A stretch of DNA of 45,461 bases from Phycisphaerales bacterium UBA6054 (GTDB lineage: Bacteria; Planctomycetota; Phycisphaerae; Phycisphaerales; UBA1924): positions 1 to 45,461 of the forward strand of contig DIYM01000099.1 in the NCBI GenBank assembly GCA_002429045.1, in the 5' to 3' direction. The notes beneath the pieces were generated by a model that was not told the origin of the DNA, searched no databases, and was given only the letters and a program-made list of their open reading frames with translations. Numbering within the stretch: the first letter of the stretch is position 1; every line of letters starts with the position of its first letter. Positions 32,691 through 44,110 of the stretch are shown in pieces. The position numbers were made by a program, and so were the translations under genes.

Positions 32691-32972
32691 TCAGGAACTC
32701 GCCTCGGTCTTGCCGGGCTCTGCCTGGGCAACCCGGTCGTGGTCCGACGCAGGGGCTTTGGCCGACTCGAATCGCGGCGTATCGGGCTTGTTCGCCTGGG
32801 TCTCGACCTCGTCCCCGATGTCCTTGAGCCCCTTCTTGAACTGCACCAGACCCTGCCCCAGGCTGCGCCCGACCTCTGGCAGCCGGCGCCCGAACAGCAG
32901 CAGCATCACCACCCCGATGATCAGCATCTCGGGCCAGCCAAGGTTCGGCAGGAATGCGAGGGTCATTTGCAT
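32691..32972 (-). CDS. tatA: Twin-arginine translocase subunit TatA
   Basis: This 93-residue protein has the TatA/E layout: a short N-terminal membrane helix (LGWPEMLIIGVVMLLLFG), the FGRRLPEVGRSLGQGL hinge and amphipathic helix with FKKGLKD, and a polar, unstructured tail rich in Ala, Glu and Lys. TatA forms the pore for export of folded proteins. No tatB or tatC gene is adjacent. The gene lies between tRNA-Met and folD on the same strand. Confidence 0.93.
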   Translation of the reverse strand: MQMTLAFLPNLGWPEMLIIGVVMLLLFGRRLPEVGRSLGQGLVQFKKGLKDIGDEVETQANKPDTPRFESAKAPASDHDRVAQAEPGKTEASS

Positions 32973-33049
32973 AGCGGATGAAAGGGGGCGCCCCCGCCGA
33001 GGTCAACGCCCCGGGGATCCCTGTATTGCGGGGCATCGGGGCGAGCCGA

Positions 33050-33937
33050 TCAGCCGTCATCGCCCTCGCACCGGGCCAACGACGCCTCGGCCGCGTCCAC
33101 GACGTTGTGAAGCAGCACGGCAACGGTCACCGGGCCCACCCCACCCGGGACCGGCGAGACCCAACCGGCAACCCGCGCCACCTGCCCGAGCGCCGCATCG
33201 CCGACGGTCTTCAGCCCGCCCTCCCCGTTGTCCACCCGGTTGACCCCAACGTCCACCACGATCGCCCCGGGCTTGACCATGTCACCGGTGACCAGGCCCG
33301 CCACCCCGGCCGCCGGGATCAGCACATCAGCCGATCGGCACAGGTCCTCGAGCCCCCTCGTGAACTTGTTGCAACTGATCACCGTCGCCTCACGCTGCAT
33401 CAGCAGCACCGCGATCGGACGCCCGACATGGGCACTCGCGCCCACGACCACGCACCGCTGCCCCTTGAGATCGACGCCCGTGTGATCGAGCATCCGGAGC
33501 GTTGCCAGCGCGGTGCACGGGGCCTTCATCGACCGCCCGTACACCACGTTGCCGATGTTCGCCGGGTTGACGCCCTCGACGTCCTTGTCCGGATCGATCC
33601 GCGCCTTGATCGCGTGCTCGTTCACGCCCTCGGGCAGCGGCATGTGGACCATCACCGCGTGCACCGAGCGGTCCGCGTTGAGCTCGTCCACCTTCGCACG
33701 CACCGCCCGCTGATCCGAACCAGCCGGCAGCTCGTGCAGCGTGTACCCGATCCCCAGTTGCTCGCACGTGCGGGCCTGGTTCTCGGCGTAGACCCTCGCG
33801 CCGTTATCCCCCGAATCGACCAGCACCGCGTCCAGGCGCGCGGGCGTGCCCGCCTCGGCCAGCTTGGCCGCCCGGATCCCCACGTTGACCCTCAGGTCCT
33901 GCGCGATCGCCTTGCCGTCGATGGTCTTCGCCCGCAT
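33050..33937 (-). CDS. folD: FolD-family methylenetetrahydrofolate dehydrogenase/cyclohydrolase with altered active site
   Basis: The 295-residue protein matches FolD from end to end, with GRPIAVLLMQREATV in the NAD(P) domain, CTALATLRML and the C-terminal VPGGVGPVTVAVLL. The bifunctional enzyme oxidises methylene-THF and hydrolyses methenyl-THF. In the E. coli family members the active site uses Tyr50, Lys54, Gln98 and Asp121. Here the alignment runs without gaps up to that point and gives Tyr50, Gln54 (VYAENQART), His98 (MVHMPLP) and Glu121 (DKDVEGVN). The general-base lysine needed for cyclohydrolase is therefore missing, and its two partners are changed too. It may be a monofunctional dehydrogenase or act on another substrate. 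Divergent from ligA. Confidence 0.85.
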   Translation of the reverse strand: MRAKTIDGKAIAQDLRVNVGIRAAKLAEAGTPARLDAVLVDSGDNGARVYAENQARTCEQLGIGYTLHELPAGSDQRAVRAKVDELNADRSVHAVMVHMPLPEGVNEHAIKARIDPDKDVEGVNPANIGNVVYGRSMKAPCTALATLRMLDHTGVDLKGQRCVVVGASAHVGRPIAVLLMQREATVISCNKFTRGLEDLCRSADVLIPAAGVAGLVTGDMVKPGAIVVDVGVNRVDNGEGGLKTVGDAALGQVARVAGWVSPVPGGVGPVTVAVLLHNVVDAAEASLARCEGDDG

Positions 33938-33939
33938 GA

Positions 33940-36809
<2,870 letters not shown>

Positions 36810-36811
36810 AC

Positions 36812-37531
36812 ATGTGCGGGCGGATGGCCCAGTTCTGGATATGGGCCGAGCTGCGCGCCCTGCTCGAACACTCCCCCGGGATCACCGCGGACCTGCTCGA
36901 CCGACTCCTGGACACCGCCCCGCCCGCCCCCCGGGCGTTCAACCTGTGCCCCGGCCAGGAACCGATGGTCGTGCGCGCCTCCTCGGATCGATTGGTCGCC
37001 CAACCCGTGCCCTGGGGCATCCGCCACCGGAACGCCGGCTCGTCTTCTTCACGGGTCAGCAACGCCCGGTCGGAGACGGTCGACACCAAGCCCATGTTCC
37101 GCGAAGCGTTCGCGCACGCGCGATGCCTGGTCCCCGCCAGCGGGTTCTACGAGTGGGAACCCCTCGGGCCCCGCGACAAGCGGCCGTGGTACTTCGCGCC
37201 CGAGCGAGACCCGCTGTGCTTCTTCGCGGGCATCATCGCGCACGACACGGCCGCCCCGGCTCTGGCGGTCGTCACCGCCGACACCCCGCCGTCGGCCCAC
37301 ACGAAGATCCACCACCGCATGCCGTGCGTGATCCTGCCAGAGCACGCGGGCGCCTGGCTCGGGCTGTCCGGCGCCGAGCCCGTCGGGCCCCGCTCGTGCC
37401 TGAGGGCGTTCGGGTCCGAGCACGCCTTCGCCTTCACGGCCCACCCCGTCAGCAGGCGCGTCAACAGGGTCGCCAACGACAGCCCGGACCTCACCGCCCC
37501 CGCCGAGCCGGAGCCCGGGCTGTTCGGCTGA
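36812..37531 (+). CDS. SRAP-domain abasic-site-binding protein (YedK/HMCES family)
   Basis: The 239-residue protein starts MCGRM, so Cys-2 is exposed after methionine removal, as required for the covalent DNA crosslink. The other family residues are present: Asn in SNARSETV, Glu in PASGFYEWEP and His in HHRMPCVILP. The family captures abasic sites in single-stranded DNA and shields them from error-prone repair. It follows ligA and the CYTH gene on the same strand, which supports a DNA-maintenance operon. The ATG at 36812 is fixed by the need for Cys-2. It ends 21 bases before the stop of the convergent prenyl synthase gene. Confidence 0.94.
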   Translation: MCGRMAQFWIWAELRALLEHSPGITADLLDRLLDTAPPAPRAFNLCPGQEPMVVRASSDRLVAQPVPWGIRHRNAGSSSSRVSNARSETVDTKPMFREAFAHARCLVPASGFYEWEPLGPRDKRPWYFAPERDPLCFFAGIIAHDTAAPALAVVTADTPPSAHTKIHHRMPCVILPEHAGAWLGLSGAEPVGPRSCLRAFGSEHAFAFTAHPVSRRVNRVANDSPDLTAPAEPEPGLFG

Positions 37532-37552
37532 GACCGCGGTGCCCCGGCGGGA

Positions 37553-38515
37553 TCACCTCGTGCGGCGCGCCGCCTCCGGGGTGGGCGAGACCGCCCCGAA
37601 TCCCGCGGCCTCGAGCGCATCACGGACCATCGACCCAACACACAGCCCGCCGGAGCCCGCCCGTTCGGCGGTGCGATCGAACAGACACCGGACCTCACCC
37701 CGATCGAGTTTCACGCCGGGGCCGTCCCGACGGACGAGCGAGAGCGTCTCGACCGCGAGCATCGCATTGAGACCGTTGAACGCGATGACACCTTCATCCG
37801 CGTCCGCCGCTTCGAGCACGCCGATATACGCCGCCGACGCGTACAGATCAGACGCCGCCAGCCCGACCAACTCGATCCGTTCCGCGCCGTCGGGGACGTA
37901 CCTGCGATCGCTGTCCGCGTCGTCGTTCTCGTCGCGGAGGATGTTGACCAGCTGCAGCGCCTCGCCGAACAGCGGCGCCAGTTCGCTCAACCGCTCACGC
38001 TGATCCGCGGACATCGGGCAGGACATCACGAACAGATCGGTCAGCAGATCACCGACGATGCCCGCCACTGTGTAGCAGTAGTCACGCAGCTCACGCACGC
38101 TGCCCGGCACCTCACCGCGCGCGATGTGTTCACTCATGCCCCGGCACGTCCTCGCGAGGTGCGACGCGATGGTCGCCCTCGCCCCGGAACCAAGCCGGTC
38201 GAACGCCGCGAGCACGGTGCCCGTGTTGCTCATCAGACGGGCGTAGCCCTCGTGATCGGTCGGGATGTCCATCGCGTCGAGTGCGGCACCGATGGTCTCC
38301 GAGAAGGTCTCCGGCTCGCCCGCCGCAGAGGCCACCAAGCCCAACGCCGATGCACGCTCGGCGGCGGGCATCGCCGTCTCGTCTTCCAGCGTGTCCGCGA
38401 TGCGGAACAGCAGGTACGCCACCGAAACCTCTTCCCGGAGCGGCTCGGGCAGCAGCGGGATCGACAGCGCGAATGTGCGGCTGGTCTCTTGCAGCATGCC
38501 CCCGATATCGCTCAA
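37553..38515 (-). CDS. Squalene/phytoene synthase-family enzyme, dehydrosqualene-type candidate
   Basis: This 320-residue all-helical prenyl synthase starts MSDIGGMLQETSRTFALSI. The first Asp-rich motif is YLLFRIADTLEDE and the second LQLVNILRDENDD, the pair that binds magnesium and the two prenyl diphosphates. It would join two farnesyl or geranylgeranyl diphosphates head to head. The N-terminal pattern is close to squalene synthases, and the neighbouring diapocarotene-type genes favour a C30 product. Chain length cannot be read directly. The ATG overlaps the stop of the desaturase gene by four bases, so both are coupled. Confidence 0.88.
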   Translation of the reverse strand: MSDIGGMLQETSRTFALSIPLLPEPLREEVSVAYLLFRIADTLEDETAMPAAERASALGLVASAAGEPETFSETIGAALDAMDIPTDHEGYARLMSNTGTVLAAFDRLGSGARATIASHLARTCRGMSEHIARGEVPGSVRELRDYCYTVAGIVGDLLTDLFVMSCPMSADQRERLSELAPLFGEALQLVNILRDENDDADSDRRYVPDGAERIELVGLAASDLYASAAYIGVLEAADADEGVIAFNGLNAMLAVETLSLVRRDGPGVKLDRGEVRCLFDRTAERAGSGGLCVGSMVRDALEAAGFGAVSPTPEAARRTR

Positions 38516-40161
38516 ACCCCGACCCCCTCGGGCTCCCTGGCAGACGGGATCGACCGCGTCGGCTCCATGCCGTTGAACAGCCCCGGATCCCCGGCAGCCA
38601 TCTCGGGCCCGCCGACTCCGAGCTCATCGCACAGCATCCTGCTCGTGATCTGCGCCGAGAGGAAAATCACCGGCAGACCCGACCCCGGGTGCGTGCCGCC
38701 CCCCACCAGCCACGCACCATCGCAGTACGGCAGCCTGTGCTGGGGACGCTTGTGGAGCATCTGGTCCAGCGAGTGGGACAGATTGAATGTCGCTCCGTGG
38801 TTGATGTTCATCGAACGCCAGTCGTCGGGCGTGATCCGCTTTTCTTCACGGATCCGCCCTCGGAACTGCTCTCCGAGCACCGACCCGATCCGGTCGAGCA
38901 GCAACTCACGCAGACGGTCGGACTCTCCGTCCCAGTCGATCCTCGCCTTCCCGTTCGGGGTGGGGAGCAGGACATAGACCGATGAATCCCCCGCGGGGGC
39001 CAGGCTCGGATCGGTCGCCGACGGGTTGCAGACATAGAAGCTCGGGTCGCCTGTCAATGACCCGAGCGAGCCGTTGCCCCGTGAGATGTCGTCGAGATTC
39101 TGTTCATACGCCGGAGCGGTCCGGATCGTGTGGTGCGGCAGGTCAACGCGGCCCTCCACACCGAGATAGAGCATGTACGTCGAGCATGAGTATTTTTTGT
39201 TGTCGAGTGCGCGATCGCTGTCCCGGCCGCGCATCCGCTCGGGGATCAGGCTTTTGATCGCCCACGCGGCATCGGCGTTGATCACGGCGTGGTCGCACGC
39301 CACACGCTCGCCGCCCCGCGCGCCGCCCAGGTTCAGCCCACGGACGCGGCGCCCCTCGATCTCCAGCGACTCGACCGGAGACGAGGTCTCGATCTTCCCC
39401 CCGGCACGGACGAACACCCTGGCCAACGCCTCCATGATCGCGTTGCACCCGCCGATCGGGTGCCATACGCCGTACTCGTACTCGATGAACGGCAGGATCG
39501 TGAACAGGCTCGGGCACTCCATCGGGCTCATCCCGAGGTACTTGCTCTGGAACCCAACCGCCAGCTTGACCGCGGGATGCTCGAAGTACTTCGAACTGAG
39601 CGTGTGCACGGTCTTGTGCGGATTGATGTACGGCAGCGCCCTGACCGCGTCCGGCTTCACCAGATCCAACGGAGACCGGATCGGACGCCTCAGGATCGGC
39701 TCGGCCGCGTTCAGCTTCGCCCGGTTGTGCTCGACAAACCGACGGAACGCCCTCCCGTCCGCCTCGTGGATCGCTCCGATCCGCTCGGCCATGCGATCGG
39801 TGTCCTGCGTCGGGTCGATGACGATGTCTTCGCCCCCGGGCTGCCCGATCACCAAACGGTACAGCGGGTCGAGCCGGCGCAGGTCAACCTCGTCGGTCAG
39901 CCTGGCCCCGACGGCCGAGAAGATCTCGTCGAGCACGTGCGGCATCAGAAAAAACGTCGGCCCGGTGTCGAAATGGTGCTCGCCCAACGTGATCCGGGCC
40001 GAACGACCGCCGACCCGATCGCGGGCCTCATAGACCGTCACGTCCAAGCCGCGCGAAACGAGCAGCACAGCGGCCGCGAGCCCCCCGGGGCCCGCGCCGA
40101 CGACCGCGATCTTCTTCTTGTTCGTTCCTGCCTCGGCGTCCTGTGCCACGTCCTGCTCCAC
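38512..40161 (-). CDS. CrtI/CrtN-type carotenoid desaturase
   Basis: The 549-residue flavoprotein has the FAD-binding motif IAVVGAGPGGLAAAVLLVSRG followed by VYEARDRVGGRS, then the CrtI region FDTGPTFFLMP and a C-terminal WLVGGGTHPGSGLPVIFLSA, the bacterial-type phytoene desaturase signature. It would dehydrogenate the product of the synthase encoded downstream. The start is a GTG at 40161. A TATGAT box at 40181-40176 lies only about 14 bases upstream, so the transcript may have a very short leader. It is divergent from the aldehyde dehydrogenase gene across 128 bases. Confidence 0.9.
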   Translation of the reverse strand: MEQDVAQDAEAGTNKKKIAVVGAGPGGLAAAVLLVSRGLDVTVYEARDRVGGRSARITLGEHHFDTGPTFFLMPHVLDEIFSAVGARLTDEVDLRRLDPLYRLVIGQPGGEDIVIDPTQDTDRMAERIGAIHEADGRAFRRFVEHNRAKLNAAEPILRRPIRSPLDLVKPDAVRALPYINPHKTVHTLSSKYFEHPAVKLAVGFQSKYLGMSPMECPSLFTILPFIEYEYGVWHPIGGCNAIMEALARVFVRAGGKIETSSPVESLEIEGRRVRGLNLGGARGGERVACDHAVINADAAWAIKSLIPERMRGRDSDRALDNKKYSCSTYMLYLGVEGRVDLPHHTIRTAPAYEQNLDDISRGNGSLGSLTGDPSFYVCNPSATDPSLAPAGDSSVYVLLPTPNGKARIDWDGESDRLRELLLDRIGSVLGEQFRGRIREEKRITPDDWRSMNINHGATFNLSHSLDQMLHKRPQHRLPYCDGAWLVGGGTHPGSGLPVIFLSAQITSRMLCDELGVGGPEMAAGDPGLFNGMEPTRSIPSAREPEGVGV

Positions 40162-40289
40162 TCGGGGTCGGTCCGATCATACCGTCACGGCGCACGGAGC
40201 CGGTTTCGGAACCGCCCGCACCCCGGATTCGTCCCCGCCGCGGCCTTCCTGCCCCGCACACACAAACGCCCCAACGAGGACCCACGCAC

Positions 40290-41594
40290 GTGCCAATCCC
40301 AGAGAAAAACGATCTCGCCTGGGTCGACGCATTCCGCCGGGCCGTCGTGCGCGACCTCGACACGCTATACGATCTGACCGAGCAGGAACTCGGACGGGAC
40401 CGGTTCGAGACCCTGACCGCGGACATCGTCCCGCTCCTGGCCGCGTGCAAATGGACCACCCGCCAGGCAGTTAAGATCCTGCGCACCAAGAAACCCGTTG
40501 GCACAAGCCTGTGGCAGTTCGGACAGCGCCACCGAGTGCACAGGGTGCCGCTGGGCACCGTGGGCATCATCGCGACGTGGAACTACCCGATCCAACTCCT
40601 GGGGATCCAACTGGTTCACGCGATCGCGGCCGGCAACCGGGTCGTCGTCAAACCCAGCGAGCGGACGCCCCGCACCCAAGAACACCTCCTGCGCCTCGCC
40701 CGCGGGGCAGGCCTGGAGAGCAACCGGCTCCGATGGACCGAGCCAACTCGCGACGCCGGCCAAGAACTCATCGAGCGGGGGGGGCTCGATCACGTCATCT
40801 TCACCGGCTCGACACCCGTCGGGCGATCGATCGCTTCTCGGCTGGCTCGGACGCTCACGCCCAGCACGCTCGAACTGTCGGGCTGCGACTCGGCACTCGT
40901 GATGCGCGACGCGGATCCCCGCACCGCCGCCGCCTCCATCGCGTTCGCCCTGACACTCAACGCTGGCCAGACGTGCATGGCCCCGCGCCGGGCGATCGTC
41001 CACACCGACGTGCACGACGGGTTCCTTGCCTCCCTCGCCGAGGAGATCGGCAAGCGACAGTCCGCCCCCGTCGTGGACCCGACCGAGCAAAGCCGCGTCA
41101 ACCGCCTGATCGACGACGCCGCGCAACGCGGCGCCAGACGCCTAGACGGTGTGGACCCCGGCGTCTGCCAGGTCCTGATCGATTGCCCGCGCGACCACGA
41201 GATCGCCCGAGGCGAGCACTTCACACCGACCCTCGCGGTGCTCCGCGTCGGGTCCAACGACGAGGCCCGCGAACTCCACGCCGCATTCCCGCAGCACCTG
41301 GCGGTGTCGGTTTTTAGCCGGGATGCCCGCGCCCAGCGCCTCGCCTCTCCCGCGCTCGGCGCCACGGTCGTCACGATCAACGATTGCGTTGTCCCCACCG
41401 GGCACCCCGGGCTGAGCATCGGGGGCATCGGTCCCAGCGGATGGGGGCTCTCGCGCGGTTCCGAGGGCCTGCTCGCCATGACCCGACCGGTGTTCGTCTC
41501 GTGCACACCCAAGCGGCTCCGGATCCCGACCGATCCCCCGACCGCGAAGGTGCGGGCCGGCGTCGATGCCTTCGTGCGCCGCCGGTACCGCTGA
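40290..41594 (+). CDS. Aldehyde dehydrogenase, carotenoid (diapolycopenal) type candidate
   Basis: The 434-residue protein has the class 3-like ALDH pattern: LGTVGIIATWNYPIQLLGI, VVVKPSERTPRT, ITFTGST-like VIFTGSTPVGRSI, the general-base Glu in LELSGCDSALV and the catalytic Cys in NAGQTCMAPRR. In staphyloxanthin and related C30 pathways such an enzyme converts the terminal aldehyde to a carboxylic acid. The genes on both sides support that role. The start is a GTG at 40290 with GAGGA nine bases upstream; the longer frame to 40143 is Arg/Pro-rich. The next gene follows after 102 bases. Confidence 0.85.
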   Translation: MPIPEKNDLAWVDAFRRAVVRDLDTLYDLTEQELGRDRFETLTADIVPLLAACKWTTRQAVKILRTKKPVGTSLWQFGQRHRVHRVPLGTVGIIATWNYPIQLLGIQLVHAIAAGNRVVVKPSERTPRTQEHLLRLARGAGLESNRLRWTEPTRDAGQELIERGGLDHVIFTGSTPVGRSIASRLARTLTPSTLELSGCDSALVMRDADPRTAAASIAFALTLNAGQTCMAPRRAIVHTDVHDGFLASLAEEIGKRQSAPVVDPTEQSRVNRLIDDAAQRGARRLDGVDPGVCQVLIDCPRDHEIARGEHFTPTLAVLRVGSNDEARELHAAFPQHLAVSVFSRDARAQRLASPALGATVVTINDCVVPTGHPGLSIGGIGPSGWGLSRGSEGLLAMTRPVFVSCTPKRLRIPTDPPTAKVRAGVDAFVRRRYR

Positions 41595-41696
41595 TTCCTG
41601 GCGCCGAGATGACCAAAAACCCGCGCACGCCTGACTCGGGCGCGATACCGTCTGCGAACACGGACCCGTCCATCCACTTCGGAAACAGGTGAACCC

Positions 41697-43289
41697 ATGC
41701 ACGTAGTAGTCGTCGGCGGCGGACTGGCAGGATCAGCGGCAGCGGTCGAACTCAGGAACCGCGGCGCCGACGTCACCATCATCGAAGCCAACGATCACCT
41801 CGGAGGCAAGATGAACGTCCTCGAGCAGGACGGCTTCACCTTCGACATGGGGCCCACCATCCTCACGCTCCCCGAGGTCCTGTGCGGCATCATCCGCCGG
41901 TCGGGGCGCCGGGTCGAGGACATGATCGAGTTGGTGCGTCTCGACCCCCAGTGGCGTTGCCACTACGAAGACGGCACCGTCCTGGATCTCCAAGATAGCG
42001 TCGCGGGCATGGCCGCGTACCTCGACGACACCTTCCCCGGCGCGGGAGCCGGGGAGGACTTCACCGAGTTCCTCGCGTACGCACGCCGTATGAACCGGCT
42101 CAGCCGGAACGTCTTCTTCTATCGCGATGTCGGGGGCGTGCTCGACATCATCAAGGGCACGCCGATGGGCGATTCCGAGGTGATGAAAGACGCGATGGCC
42201 ATGCGCCTGCACTCGACCGTGGGGAAAACGGTCCACAAGCACATCCGCGACCCCCGCGTCCGCCAGATGGTCGAGCACTTCCTCCAATACGTCGGCTCGA
42301 GCCCCTTCTTGGCACCGACGATTCTGACCATGATCGCATCGGCGCAGCTCGACCAGGGCTGCTGGTACTCGATGGGCGGCACCCGCATGGTCGCCCGCAC
42401 ACTCCGAACGCTCGCCGAGGAGTCAGGCGTCAACCTCCGCCTCGGGCAGCGGGTCGAGAAGATCCTCGAGGAGAACGGGAAGGCCGTGGGCGTCCGCCTC
42501 GAGGGCGGCGAAGAGATACGGTCCGATGCCGTGGTGTCCAACTGCGACGTGCAGCGCACCCTGAAAGACCTGGTCGGCACCCCCAAAGCCAAGTCCGCCC
42601 AGCAGTCGATCGCCAGCAAATACACGCCCGCCTGCTCGGGCGTGGTCCTCTATCTGGGCCTCAACCGGCGTTACGAGCACCTCGCGCACCACAACTTCGT
42701 CTTCAGCAGAGACTCGCACGCGGAGTTCGATGATATCTACACGAAAGGCATCCCCGCCCGAGACCCGACGCTCTACATCGCCGCCCCCTCGGTCAGCGAT
42801 CCGAGCCAAGCGCCGGAAGGAGGCGAGGCGCTCTACATCCTCGTGCACACGCCCTTCATCCGCCCGGGCTCGCTGCAAGCCGAGCAAGAGAGGTTCCTCT
42901 CCGAGTACCGCCCGGTGATCATGGACAAGCTCAGCCGATTCGGCATGGGGGACATCGAGGACCACATCGTCGTCGAGCGATCGCTCCTCCCCCGCGGGAT
43001 CGAGAGCATGTACAACGCCGAGGGCGGCGCAATCTACGGGCTCGCGAGCCACGGCAAACTCGTGGGCGGGTTCAAGCCAAAGAACTCGGCGCCGGTGCTC
43101 GACAACTTGTACCTCGCCGGAGGCAGCGCCAACCCGGGACCGGGCGTGCCGATGGTGCTCATGTCGGGGGTGACCGCCGCAGACACCTGCGCCAAGGACC
43201 TCGGGCTGACCCCCGCCGACCTCAACGCCACCAGCCTCGAGCCGCAGGAGGGCGAGTTCCGCCGCGGCCCGGGCCTCGCCACCGCCTGA
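41697..43289 (+). CDS. Second CrtI-family enzyme, CrtP/CrtNb-like carotene oxidase candidate
   Basis: The 530-residue flavoprotein has VVVVGGGLAGSAAAVELRNRG and IIEANDHLGGKMNV at its N-terminus, FDMGPTILTLPEVL in the CrtI region, and a C-terminal LYLAGGSANPGPGVPMVLMS. It is clearly a paralogue of the leftward desaturase but not a close copy. In C30 clusters one CrtI-type enzyme desaturates and a second oxidises the terminal methyl group; placement next to the aldehyde dehydrogenase suggests this is the oxidase. That split is inferred. The ATG lies behind AGGTGA, and the stop overlaps the acyltransferase start. Confidence 0.85.
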   Translation: MHVVVVGGGLAGSAAAVELRNRGADVTIIEANDHLGGKMNVLEQDGFTFDMGPTILTLPEVLCGIIRRSGRRVEDMIELVRLDPQWRCHYEDGTVLDLQDSVAGMAAYLDDTFPGAGAGEDFTEFLAYARRMNRLSRNVFFYRDVGGVLDIIKGTPMGDSEVMKDAMAMRLHSTVGKTVHKHIRDPRVRQMVEHFLQYVGSSPFLAPTILTMIASAQLDQGCWYSMGGTRMVARTLRTLAEESGVNLRLGQRVEKILEENGKAVGVRLEGGEEIRSDAVVSNCDVQRTLKDLVGTPKAKSAQQSIASKYTPACSGVVLYLGLNRRYEHLAHHNFVFSRDSHAEFDDIYTKGIPARDPTLYIAAPSVSDPSQAPEGGEALYILVHTPFIRPGSLQAEQERFLSEYRPVIMDKLSRFGMGDIEDHIVVERSLLPRGIESMYNAEGGAIYGLASHGKLVGGFKPKNSAPVLDNLYLAGGSANPGPGVPMVLMSGVTAADTCAKDLGLTPADLNATSLEPQEGEFRRGPGLATA

Positions 43290-44110
43290 TGCCGAACCCG
43301 ATCGCACCAGCCAAGCCATCGCCCGGTTTCCGACGCGTGTTCGCCTGGTACACCAGACGCCTCGCGTCCAAGCGATTCAACGCCATCAGATTCGAACGCT
43401 CCAGCATCGCCGGGCTCGACGCAGCCCACCATCACGACGGGCCGATCGTGCTCGCGATGAACCACGCCTCGTGGTGGGACCCTCTGATCGGGCTGCTCAT
43501 CGCCGAAAGATTCTTCCCGGGGCGTCCCTCGGCCGCTCCGATGGCGATGGAACAGTGGGAAACCTTCAGGTTCATGCGGAAGCTCGGGATCTTCGGTGTC
43601 GATCCCCATCACCCCGATTCCATGCGGCTCATGGCCGACCACGTCTGCCGGCTCTTCGATCGGGCCCCGCGATCGCTGCTGGCCATCACGCCGCAGGGCG
43701 AGTTCGCCGATGTGCGTACGCAGGTCCGCATCCGCCCGGGCATCAGTTCGATCGCCGCGGCACGCGCGGACGCCAAGGTCCTGTCCGTCTCGATCGAGTA
43801 CGGGTTCTGGACCGATCAACGACCCGAGGTCTTCGTGAAGGCAACCGAAGCCGAACGCCCCGACGTGCCCTCGACCGCGGCGTGGCACCGCTCGATCACC
43901 CGCTCGATGCGCACCAACGCCGCCGCGCTGTCAGGGATGGTCATCACGCGTGATCCGGCCCGTTTCGTTGAGCCGTTCGGGCGGTCCGGGCCCGGTGTCA
44001 ACGCCACCTACGACGCCCTCGCAAGGCTCCGAGGCAAGCCTTCCCGCATCCCGACCGAACCGACCCAGCCCGGCACACCGGGCCTGGACGCCAGCGGAGG
44101 CACCCCGTGA
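43289..44110 (+). CDS. PlsC-like acyltransferase
   Basis: The 273-residue protein has the acyltransferase catalytic motif in VLAMNHASWWDPLIG (H-x4-D) and the acceptor/phosphate region AITPQGEFADVRT where the family usually has 'fPEGtrs'. A final ~70 residues after VITRDPARF are less conserved. PlsC-type enzymes acylate glycerophosphate; in this cluster it could esterify a glycosylated carotenoid, the last step of staphyloxanthin-like pigments. Start and stop overlap both neighbours (ATG sharing the previous stop; GTGA at the end). Confidence 0.82.
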   Translation: MPNPIAPAKPSPGFRRVFAWYTRRLASKRFNAIRFERSSIAGLDAAHHHDGPIVLAMNHASWWDPLIGLLIAERFFPGRPSAAPMAMEQWETFRFMRKLGIFGVDPHHPDSMRLMADHVCRLFDRAPRSLLAITPQGEFADVRTQVRIRPGISSIAAARADAKVLSVSIEYGFWTDQRPEVFVKATEAERPDVPSTAAWHRSITRSMRTNAAALSGMVITRDPARFVEPFGRSGPGVNATYDALARLRGKPSRIPTEPTQPGTPGLDASGGTP

